Under the pieces are notes generated by a model. That model worked only from the letters and a program-made list of their open reading frames with translations. It made no database searches and was not told the DNA's origin. Positions 1-5,594 of a stretch of 7,915 nucleotides of DNA are shown piece after piece (the first letter of the stretch is position 1; every line of letters begins with the position of its first letter). Source of the DNA: Selenomonadaceae bacterium (GTDB taxonomy: Bacteria; Bacillota; Negativicutes; Selenomonadales; Selenomonadaceae); assembly GCA_016286075.1 (NCBI GenBank), contig JAEERZ010000101.1, positions 1-7,915 on the forward strand, given 5' to 3'. Both the position numbers and the translations under genes were made by a program.

Positions 1-530
1 AGCTCGCCTTCCTCGGCTTCCTCCATATCGCCTCGCCCCTTGCGCGCCATATAAACCGTGTAGGCGAGGAACCCCACGAACAGCGCCAGCAGCACGAAGC
101 CTTCCGCGTGTCCGATGGTGCCAACGACGCCCTTGCCCTCCGCCGGGCCCGTCACGCCGAAAACCGCCATCAGCACCGCGCAGAAAATGGAGAAGGGCAA
201 TTCGCGCTTCCTTGTTCCCTCGTCAACCACCATCGGCATGAAAAGCGTGGAAACGCCGCAGACCACCAGCAGATTGAAGATGTTCGACCCGGTCACGTTG
301 CTGACGGCGACCTCGTTGCTGCCGGCAAACGCCGCCGTCACGCTGACCGCCAGCTCCGGCAGGCTCGTCCCCATCGAGACGATGGTCAGCCCCACCACCA
401 GCGGCGGGATGCGGAGCCGTCGGGCCACCGCCGACGCGCCGTCCACGAAATAGTCCGCGCCCTTCACCAACAGCCAAAAACCGACCACAAGCACCGCAAA
501 GGCAATCAGAACGGAAACGATTGGATTCAT
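1..530 (-). CDS. Cation/Ca2+ exchanger (CaxA/YrbG family), 3' end outside window
   Basis: Membrane antiporter of the Ca2+/cation exchanger superfamily, which moves a divalent cation out of the cytoplasm in exchange for Na+ or H+. I translated the reverse strand from the ATG at 530; 176 codons are inside the window, about half the usual family length of 310-350 aa. The first alpha-repeat is clear: GTSLPEL at residues 54-60 and GSNIFN at 81-86, the cation-binding signature. Hydrophobic segments lie near residues 4-22, 43-65, 82-101, 111-127 and 143-160, with a charged, Glu-rich loop at the truncated end (about 165-176), where the family has its central loop. The start is supported by AGAAGGAGG a few bases upstream. 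The 5' leader carries a manganese-type riboswitch, so Mn2+ export is a likely role (inference); Ca2+/Na+ exchange is the generic family function. Confidence 0.92.
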   Translation of the reverse strand, partial: MNPIVSVLIAFAVLVVGFWLLVKGADYFVDGASAVARRLRIPPLVVGLTIVSMGTSLPELAVSVTAAFAGSNEVAVSNVTGSNIFNLLVVCGVSTLFMPMVVDEGTRKRELPFSIFCAVLMAVFGVTGPAEGKGVVGTIGHAEGFVLLALFVGFLAYTVYMARKGRGDMEEAEEGE

Positions 531-549
531 AAGAATTCCTCCTTCTATA

Positions 550-607
550 CGCAAAAGCAGCGAGTCCTCGCCGCGCGCCAAATACGCGCAAAGCAAAGTC
601 TCGCTGC
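550..607 (-). terminator. Riboswitch expression platform: possible intrinsic terminator
   Basis: On the minus strand GCAGCGAG (607-600) pairs perfectly with CTCGCTGC (564-557), followed by TTTT (556-553). An inner stem GCGCG/CGCGC adds stability. The upstream arm is also part of the conserved 3' portion of the riboswitch aptamer (AGCGAGACTTT), so aptamer and terminator cannot both form. This is the known logic of yybP-ykoY ON switches: metal binding holds the aptamer together and lets transcription continue into the exchanger gene. The T-run is short, so Rho-independent termination is likely but not certain. Confidence 0.6.
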
Positions 608-712
608 ACGATTTCAAACCATGCCGACCGCACCGGGGCAAGATGCCCGTCCTGACGATGACGGCCGTGGGAACTGTTCATGACAGTTCCTTGGGCTACT
701 CCCTCTGTTTGC
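588..712 (-). promoter_or_regulatory. yybP-ykoY family manganese riboswitch
   Basis: The minus-strand leader of the exchanger gene reads, in order: GAGGGAGTAGCC (conserved GGGAGUAGC of loop L1), an 8-bp hairpin GGAACTGT-CATGA-ACAGTTCC (P2), CATCGTCA, a GGGCA/TGCCC hairpin, CGGTGCGGTCGGCA, a further hairpin GCATGG/TCGTGC, then AGCGAGACTTTG (conserved L3 side). The two ends close through GCAAA-CAGAG (712-703) with CTTTG-C-TTTGC (598-588), one base bulged. The two conserved loops and their order match the yybP-ykoY motif, a Mn2+ sensor commonly found upstream of Mn2+ efflux proteins. Covariance-model scoring was not possible here; recognition is from the consensus. Confidence 0.9.
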
Positions 713-718
713 AAGTTC

Positions 719-748
719 AATATAACATAAACGGGACGAACTTTGCAA
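719..748 (-). promoter_or_regulatory. Sigma-70-type promoter for riboswitch/exchanger
   Basis: On the minus strand TTGCAA (748-743, 4/6 match to -35) is followed by an 18-bp spacer and TATATT (724-719, 5/6 match to -10). The predicted start, about 7 nt downstream near 712, coincides with the first base of the aptamer's closing stem, which supports the call. The -35 box lies only 8 nt beyond the recO stop codon. Confidence 0.6.
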
Positions 749-756
749 GCAAAAAT

Positions 757-1497
757 TCACGTGCCCAACTGCCGGATGAATTTCAGCGACCGCAGACCGT
801 GGCCGAAGGTTTCCTGCAAATAAGCGACGAGCAGGTTTTCCCCTGCGACGACGTCGCTTTTTTTTGCGGTAAAACCCGGAGGCGCGGCCCAGTCGATGAC
901 GGCGAGGGTCGAAAGCAGCCGGCGCAAGCTTTCCGGATACGGACGCTTCGCCGCAATCTCGACGGCGGCAGTCGGGGAAAGCGCGCCGCCCTCCGCCGCG
1001 CTGAAAAACGCGTCGCCTGCAATCGGCGCGCCGGATACGGCGCAGGCGTCGAAGGACAGTCCCATCCCCGCGAAGTCCAGCAGTTGGAATCCGGCGGCAA
1101 GGGCTACGATGCGCGGATTTTTCGCACCGCAGGCGGCGAGCACGTCGGGCAGCCAGTCGTACACCTCGGGCTGGGGCGCGCCGTCGGGCATCAGTTCCAA
1201 AAGCACCTCGGCGATAAACGAGGCGTAAGCCATCGCGACAAGGTCGGTTTCAAGATGCGGAAACCGATGAACGAGGCGGCAGCCGCGCACCGTATCGACG
1301 CGTTCACCCGTGGTCAACGTCAGCTCGACGGTGTGGAACATTTGCAGCCCGCTGGCCAGCGGACTTTTCGGCCGACGCGCGCCGAAAGCGGCCGCCGTGA
1401 TTTTTCCGTGGTCGCGCGAAAAAAGGCGAAGCATCTTGTCCGCCTCGCCCCAGTTCCGAACGCCCAGCACCACGGCTTCCGTCTCATACTGCGCCAT
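757..1497 (-). CDS. recO: DNA repair protein RecO
   Basis: RecO acts in RecF-pathway recombinational repair: it binds SSB and single-stranded DNA and, with RecR, loads RecA. The 246-aa product has the usual family length. The N-terminal OB fold starts with ETEAVVLGVRNWGEADKM (residues 5-22) and runs to about residue 80; the helical C-terminal part contains the family-typical FSAAEGG (165-171). Firmicutes RecO proteins usually have a four-cysteine zinc site here. This one keeps C152, but the second position of the first CxxC is Ser155 and the later pair is not visible, so zinc binding is probably lost. The start is set by GAGGG in front of the ATG. That ribosome binding site overlaps the era stop codon, so the two genes are probably coupled. 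Confidence 0.95.
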   Translation of the reverse strand: MAQYETEAVVLGVRNWGEADKMLRLFSRDHGKITAAAFGARRPKSPLASGLQMFHTVELTLTTGERVDTVRGCRLVHRFPHLETDLVAMAYASFIAEVLLELMPDGAPQPEVYDWLPDVLAACGAKNPRIVALAAGFQLLDFAGMGLSFDACAVSGAPIAGDAFFSAAEGGALSPTAAVEIAAKRPYPESLRRLLSTLAVIDWAAPPGFTAKKSDVVAGENLLVAYLQETFGHGLRSLKFIRQLGT

Positions 1498-1504
1498 AAT
1501 TCCC

Positions 1505-2404
1505 TCAATCCTGCCCGAATCCCAAGCTCTTCAAAATCGCGTCCCGGTTCCGCCAGTCCTTCCGCACCTTCACCCAGAGGTCGAGATACACCTTGCCGCC
1601 GAGCATCATCTCAATGTCGGGCCGCGCGAGCCGGCCGATCTCTTTCAGCATCGCTCCCTTATGCCCGATCACGATGCCCTTCTGCGATTCGCGTTCGACG
1701 TAAATCGTCGCGCGGATATAGACGTCGCCGTTGTTCCGCGTCGTCATCTCGTCCACGTCCACGGCGACGGAATGCGGCACCTCGTCCCGCGTCAGCGAGA
1801 GCACCTTTTCCCGCACCAGTTCGGCGGCAATCAACCGCTCCGGCTGGTCGGTGACCATATCTTCCGGATAGTAGGCAGGGCCTTCCGGCAGATGCTTTTT
1901 CGCCTCGGCGAGCAGCGCGTCCAAGTTTTCCTCATCCAGCGCCGAGATCGGCACGACGGCGGAAAACTCCCTGTCTTTGCTGTATGCCGCGATAATCGGC
2001 AAAAGCTCGTCCTTCGTCACGAGGTCGATCTTGTTCAATACGAGAATCACGGGCTTCCTCGTTTTTTCGAGGCGCTCCATGATGAAGCGCTCGCCCGGCC
2101 CCGGCTTTTCCGACGCGTCCGCGACGAAAAAGACCGCGTCCACTTCCTTCAGCGTGTTCAAAATCGAGCGATCCATGTACTCGCCGAGCTTCGACGCCGG
2201 CTTGTGGACGCCGGGGGTGTCCAGCAATACGATCTGCGCATCGGGCTGCGTCAGCACGCAGAGAATCCGGCTGCGCGTCGTCTGCGGCTTATCCGACATG
2301 ATGGCGATCTTTTGCCCGATCAGCTGATTGATCAGCGTCGATTTGCCCACGTTCGGCCGGCCGATGACCGCGATGAAGCCCGATTTATGCGGCGTGTTAT
2401 CCAT
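1505..2404 (-). CDS. era: GTPase Era, 16S rRNA maturation factor
   Basis: Era is an essential Ras-like GTPase that binds the 3' end of 16S rRNA and assists 30S ribosome assembly. The 299-aa product is full length. GTPase motifs are all present: G1 GRPNVGKST (15-23), G3 DTPG (62-65), G4 NKID (124-127) and G5 SAL (154-156). The C-terminal KH RNA-binding domain has the GHKG loop at 247-250. The ATG at 2404 has GAAGGAG 6 nt upstream and lies inside the end of ybeY: the ybeY TAA is 2399-2397, giving an 8-nt overlap that implies translational coupling. Downstream, recO begins 7 nt after the era stop. Confidence 0.98.
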   Translation of the reverse strand: MDNTPHKSGFIAVIGRPNVGKSTLINQLIGQKIAIMSDKPQTTRSRILCVLTQPDAQIVLLDTPGVHKPASKLGEYMDRSILNTLKEVDAVFFVADASEKPGPGERFIMERLEKTRKPVILVLNKIDLVTKDELLPIIAAYSKDREFSAVVPISALDEENLDALLAEAKKHLPEGPAYYPEDMVTDQPERLIAAELVREKVLSLTRDEVPHSVAVDVDEMTTRNNGDVYIRATIYVERESQKGIVIGHKGAMLKEIGRLARPDIEMMLGGKVYLDLWVKVRKDWRNRDAILKSLGFGQD

Positions 2405-2876
2405 TCTTTTCTCCTTCTCGCGAAATCCCCAGCGCGTCCATGACCGCCCGCTGCTCGCGCTCCATTTCCTCGCGGTCCTCGTCCTCGATATGGTCGTAGC
2501 CCAGAAGGTGCAGCATGCCGTGCACCGTCAGAAACGCCGCCTCCCGCCGCAGACTGTGGCCGTATTCCTCCGCCTGCGCCGCCACCCGCTCCACGGACAG
2601 TACGAGGTCGCCGAGGATTTCCGTCTCGGGGCCGCCTTCGACCTCCGGCTCCTCGCTCTCGGTCAGCGCGAAAGAAAGTACGTCCGTCGGACGGTCGACG
2701 CCGCGATAGGTTTTGTTCAGTTCGTGGATATGCGCGTCGTCCGTCAGCGTGACGCTGACCTCGGCGTTTTGAAGCCCGTAAAGCTCCGCCACCTTTTCGG
2801 CGGCAATCTTTACCGCGTCTTCGAGCCCGTCGGGAACGACGAGATTTTCCGGGTCGTTCGTGATGATGATTTCCAA
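2397..2876 (-). CDS. ybeY: Endoribonuclease YbeY, rRNA maturation factor
   Basis: YbeY is a zinc-dependent endoribonuclease used in 16S rRNA 3'-end maturation and ribosome quality control. I place the start at the TTG at 2876, giving 159 aa that begin LEIIITND, the typical family N-terminus; AGGGAG lies 8 nt upstream. A longer frame opens at another TTG (2921), but it has no ribosome binding site and would start inside the inverted repeat upstream. The zinc motif HGMLHLLGYDH is at residues 119-129 (His119, His123, His129), and the conserved TYRGVDRPTDVLSF is at 56-69. It overlaps era by 8 nt. phoH upstream is the usual partner. Confidence 0.95.
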   Translation of the reverse strand: MEIIITNDPENLVVPDGLEDAVKIAAEKVAELYGLQNAEVSVTLTDDAHIHELNKTYRGVDRPTDVLSFALTESEEPEVEGGPETEILGDLVLSVERVAAQAEEYGHSLRREAAFLTVHGMLHLLGYDHIEDEDREEMEREQRAVMDALGISREGEKNG

Positions 2877-2919
2877 AATATTATCTCCCTGCGTCTTTCC
2901 TGAAAATCTAAGTAAACGC

Positions 2920-2978
2920 AATTTTTGAAGTAGGATTTTCCAACTTTCTTACTTTCCTACTTTCCTACTTCAAAAATT
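2920..2978 (-). repeat. Inverted repeat with tandem 8-mers between phoH and ybeY
   Basis: AATTTTTGAAGTAGGA at 2920-2935 and TCCTACTTCAAAAATT at 2963-2978 form a perfect 16-bp inverted repeat. The right arm includes the last codons and stop of phoH. On the minus strand the sequence from the stop into the 27-nt loop is a run of four near-identical 8-mers: GTAGGAAA, GTAGGAAA, GTAAGAAA, GTTGGAAA. In RNA this is a long A/U-rich stem with a purine-rich loop. There is no uridine run after it, so it is not a standard terminator; it could be a processing or stability element between the two genes. Confidence 0.8.
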
Positions 2979-3980
2979 CTGCTGTTTGTTTTTCTCATAT
3001 TTTTCGTAGGCGCGAACGATGCGCGTCACCGTATCGTGGCGCACGATGTCGTCGGCGGTCAGCTCCGCCGTCGCCACGTCCTTTACGTCCGCCAGCGCTT
3101 CCTTCGCCTCCGCGAGTCCGCTGACCGCGCCGCGGGGCAGGTCGATCTGGCTGAGGTCTCCGGTCACCACCATCTTCGAGCCGACGCCGAGCCGCGTCAG
3201 GAACATTTTCATCTGGCGGCTCGTGGTGTTCTGCGCCTCGTCGAGGATGATGAACGCGCTTTCCAGCGTGCGCCCGCGCATATAGGCCAGCGGCGCGATC
3301 TCGATGATACCCTTCGCCAATAACTTCTGGTACGTCTCCACGCCGAAAATATCCTGAAGCGCGTCGTACAGCGGGCGCAGATAGGGGTCCACCTTCTCCT
3401 GCATGTCGCCGGGCAGGAAGCCCAGCCGCTCCCCCGCCTCGACGGCGGGCCGCGTCAGGATGATCCGCGACACTTCCCGCGCCCTGAGCGCCCGAGCCGC
3501 CATTACCACGGCGAGATACGTCTTGCCCGTTCCGGCGGGGCCGATCCCCAGCGTCACCGCGTGGCGCTGAATCGCCGCGAGGTACGCGCGCTGTCCCGTC
3601 GTCCGCGCCCGCACCGACTTTCCTTTTTCCGTCACTAAAATCGTATCGTTGAAGATCGCGTGCAGCTCGTCCGCCCGATCCTCCCGCGCCAGCCGCGCGC
3701 CGTAGCGCACCTCATGGGGCGTAATCGGCACGCCCTGCCGGTACAGGCCCAAAAGCTCCGACACCAGCCGCGCCGCCCGCCGCACTTCCTTTTCCTCGCC
3801 GGAAATCGAAAGCCCGTCGCCCCGGCTCACCACGCGGCAGGAAAACGCTTCCCCGATCGCGCGCAGAAACTCGTCCTGCGCGCCCAAAAGCGCAAACGCC
3901 TCCTCGCGGCTCTCAAACGCGATCGTCACTTCGTAAAAACCCAAAAACATCCCGCTTTCTTGTGTACTTGCATTTCCCAT
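2970..3980 (-). CDS. PhoH-like ATPase (YbeZ type)
   Basis: PhoH-family P-loop ATPase, 336 aa as drawn. The cytoplasmic protein is linked by gene order and published interaction data to YbeY and rRNA processing; its exact reaction is not settled. Residues 18-80 form a KH-like N-terminal region. The PhoH domain has Walker A GPAGTGKT (147-154), Walker B FIILDEAQN (243-251) and the TGDLSQ motif (273-278), and ends in the family-typical DIVRHDTVTRIVRAYE (311-326). The start is uncertain: the ATG at 3980 has only a distant GAGG and lies directly beside a TATAAT box. A second in-frame ATG at 3950 (residue 11) would shorten the protein without touching any domain. It is the first gene of phoH-ybeY-era-recO. 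The cdd, dgkA and HD-domain phosphohydrolase genes often found in the equivalent Firmicutes cluster are absent. Confidence 0.95.
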   Translation of the reverse strand: MGNASTQESGMFLGFYEVTIAFESREEAFALLGAQDEFLRAIGEAFSCRVVSRGDGLSISGEEKEVRRAARLVSELLGLYRQGVPITPHEVRYGARLAREDRADELHAIFNDTILVTEKGKSVRARTTGQRAYLAAIQRHAVTLGIGPAGTGKTYLAVVMAARALRAREVSRIILTRPAVEAGERLGFLPGDMQEKVDPYLRPLYDALQDIFGVETYQKLLAKGIIEIAPLAYMRGRTLESAFIILDEAQNTTSRQMKMFLTRLGVGSKMVVTGDLSQIDLPRGAVSGLAEAKEALADVKDVATAELTADDIVRHDTVTRIVRAYEKYEKNKQQNF

Positions 3981-4009
3981 ATTATATATTGCCTCGGCGG
4001 GATGCGCAA
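3981..4009 (-). promoter_or_regulatory. Candidate promoter of the phoH operon
   Basis: On the minus strand TTGCGC (4009-4004, 3/6 match) is followed by a 17-bp spacer and a perfect TATAAT (3986-3981). The -10 box touches the ATG at 3980, so a transcript from here would begin inside the drawn reading frame. Translation would then have to start at the ATG at 3950, or a different promoter is used. The -35 box lies in the loop of an 8-bp inverted repeat (3992-4023). Confidence 0.4.
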
Positions 4010-4042
4010 GACGAACGCCGAGGACGGGACCGGGCGTTTTTT
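3992..4042 (+). repeat. Overlapping, mutually exclusive hairpins in the divergent intergenic region
   Basis: CCTCGGCG (3992-3999) and CGCCGAGG (4016-4023) form a perfect 8-bp inverted repeat with a 16-nt loop. The right arm overlaps AACGCC (4014-4019), which can instead pair with GGCGTT (4033-4038) and is then followed by TTTT on the plus strand. The second hairpin looks like a weak plus-strand terminator and the first could block it. The region sits between phoH (minus) and the decarboxylase (plus), so the arms could equally be an operator for a regulator. I see no convincing plus-strand promoter in 3981-4131. Confidence 0.45.
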
Positions 4043-4131
4043 GAGCCGCCGGCAGGAAAATTTTTTTATTCGTCGAAAATATTTATAGAAATTTTGTCCG
4101 AAGCGACGAAAAAGAAAGAGGAGGAACATTT

Positions 4132-5376
4132 ATGCTGCAATGCAGGACCTTGAAAAAAACGGCGGGCATTCTGGCCGTCGCCATGAGCCTTTCATGGGGC
4201 GCGGCTTGTGCCGCCTCGGAAGACCCGGCCCGGGATCGGCTCGACGAATACGCCGCCTATATCCGGGAGCACAAGATCTCGGATTTCGGGTACCCCGCCA
4301 ATCACGACGTCCAGCTCGAAGGGTTTTACGACTGGCTCGTGGAAAGCGGCGCGTACAAGGCCATGTCGAACAACGCCGGAGACCCGTTCCAGATTCACGG
4401 CGGGCATTTGAACGCGCTGGCATTCGAGCGCGAGGTCATCGACTTTTTCGGACCGCGTTACGGATTCGACCTGGACAATCTCTGGGGCCTCGTCACCTTC
4501 AGCGGCACCGACGGCAACGACCACGGCATTTATTTCGGCTCGAAGTATCTGGAGAAAAAGACTAAGAAAAAGCCGATCGTTTATGTGTCCGACGCCGCCC
4601 ATTACTCAAATATGCGGCTGGTGGACCTGCAGAATCTCGAGCTCCGGCTCATCCCCTCCGACGCGCATGGCCGCATGATTCCCGAGGAATTTGAAAAGGC
4701 GCTGGTCACCGACCGGCCCGCGCTGATCGTTTTCGCGATGGGCACGACCTTCAAGGGCGGCATCGACGACCAGGACGCGATCAACAAGATCCTGGCGAAA
4801 TATCCGTCCGTCGAGGTTTACCGTCATGTGGACGCGGCGCTCTTCGGCGGCTATCTGCCCTGGACGACCTTCAAGAACGCCGTGAACCGCAAATTCCACC
4901 CCTTCGATTCCATCGCGGTCAGCGGCCATAAGTTCTTCGGCATCGACGAGCCGGCGGGCATCTTCCTGACGACGATGGAGGTCAAGCAAAACCAGAACCC
5001 GTTCAACGTCACCTATCTCGACGGCAGCATGCCGATGATCAACTGCTCGCGCTCGGCTCTCGCCCCGCTGAAGATCTGGTGGATCATCCAGCACGTCGGG
5101 GCGGAGGGCTTCACCCAGCAGGCCTATGGGATGCTGTTCCGGGCGGCATGGCTGGAGAGCGAACTGCGAAACATGGGCTGGCCGGTATGGCGGGAGAAAA
5201 AGTCGAACACCGTCTATTTCAAGCGCCCGCCGGAAGCCATCGCGACGAAATACGATCTCGCCCCCGACCACGACGACAGGCTCGGCGGCGACCTTTCCCA
5301 TATCGTCGTCATGCAGCACGTGACGCAGGAGCATCTGCAGGAATTCCTGGACGACATGGCCGCAGCGGCAAAATAA
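4132..5376 (+). CDS. Exported PLP-dependent decarboxylase, histidine-decarboxylase-like
   Basis: Fold-type I, group II pyridoxal-phosphate enzyme of 414 aa. Such enzymes remove CO2 from an amino acid to give an amine. Closest resemblance by eye is to PLP-dependent histidine decarboxylases (about 380 aa). Visible motifs: TDGN (126-129) for phosphate binding, AHYSN with His157 to stack on PLP, HVDAA with Asp234 for the pyridine nitrogen, and SGHKF with Lys267 as the Schiff-base lysine; SRSALAPLKIW (306-316) matches the conserved SR.G..PL..W region. Ahead of the catalytic domain is a signal peptide: Lys8-Lys9, hydrophobic residues 11-26 and a probable cleavage near ACA-A (25-28). No Tat twin-arginine motif is present, and the cysteine at 26 is not in a standard lipobox. 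AGGAGG sits 7 nt before the ATG. No antiporter or regulator gene adjoins it. The substrate is unproven. Confidence 0.85.
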   Translation: MLQCRTLKKTAGILAVAMSLSWGAACAASEDPARDRLDEYAAYIREHKISDFGYPANHDVQLEGFYDWLVESGAYKAMSNNAGDPFQIHGGHLNALAFEREVIDFFGPRYGFDLDNLWGLVTFSGTDGNDHGIYFGSKYLEKKTKKKPIVYVSDAAHYSNMRLVDLQNLELRLIPSDAHGRMIPEEFEKALVTDRPALIVFAMGTTFKGGIDDQDAINKILAKYPSVEVYRHVDAALFGGYLPWTTFKNAVNRKFHPFDSIAVSGHKFFGIDEPAGIFLTTMEVKQNQNPFNVTYLDGSMPMINCSRSALAPLKIWWIIQHVGAEGFTQQAYGMLFRAAWLESELRNMGWPVWREKKSNTVYFKRPPEAIATKYDLAPDHDDRLGGDLSHIVVMQHVTQEHLQEFLDDMAAAAK

Positions 5377-5533
5377 TACTAATCTTCGACTAAAAAATCC
5401 AAGATTTTTTAACCGAAGATGCGCCTGCTACGCAGGCTACATTTGCGCCGTGGGCGCAAATGCCGTCTCATGCAATCACTGACCTGTGCCCTGTGGGTAT
5501 AAGAAATCAAAGATTTCTAACAGTGATTAGTAT
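5376..5533. repeat. Multi-hairpin element bounded by 9-bp inverted repeats
   Basis: ATACTAATC (5376-5384) and GATTAGTAT (5525-5533) are a perfect inverted pair enclosing four more stem-loops: ATCTTCG/CGAAGAT (5382-5420) with an inner TAAAAAATC/GATTTTTTA; GCCTGC/GCAGGC (5423-5437); CATTTGCGCC/GGCGCAAATG (5440-5462); and AATCACTG/CAGTGATT (5474-5528) with an inner AGAAATC/GATTTCT. The whole would fold into a cloverleaf on either strand. It begins at the last base of the decarboxylase stop codon and contains no plausible gene. A MITE-like or REP/BIME-type dispersed repeat is the likeliest explanation. The first hairpin may also slow or end transcription from upstream. Confidence 0.7.
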
Positions 5534-5594
5534 AAGAAGGCAATACGAAAAGGCACAGCCGAAGTTGACTGTGCCTTTTCTTTATCCTTCTTAT
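5532..5594. terminator. Bidirectional intrinsic terminator
   Basis: AAAAGGCACAG (5548-5558) and CTGTGCCTTTT (5569-5579) form a perfect 11-bp GC-centred stem with a 10-nt loop and T-runs on both strands. It therefore serves both converging genes, the decarboxylase (plus) and the zinc-ribbon protein (minus). A second inverted pair, ATAAGAAGG (5532-5540) with CCTTCTTAT (5586-5594), encloses it; its right arm contains the stop codon of the zinc-ribbon gene, and its left arm overlaps the end of the multi-hairpin element by 2 nt. Confidence 0.9.

Noticed and set aside
108..720. Open frames on both strands across the exchanger gene and riboswitch
   Set aside because: They are arginine-, histidine- or proline-rich shadow frames of a GC-rich gene. 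The minus-strand frame at 223-720 starts inside the riboswitch and lacks the exchanger motifs.
643..1854. Plus-strand 403-codon open frame opposite recO and era
   Set aside because: The product is low-complexity Arg/Pro/Ser-rich sequence, antisense to two clearly conserved genes, with no ribosome binding site.
1310..2443. Plus-strand 377-codon open frame opposite era
   Set aside because: Antisense shadow of era, with composition typical of a reverse-frame translation.
2920..2978. CRISPR-like array
   Set aside because: The 8-bp units are direct tandem repeats without spacers and lie within a hairpin.
4606..5334. Minus-strand 242-codon open frame within the decarboxylase
   Set aside because: Antisense to an intact enzyme with all catalytic motifs; no start signal.
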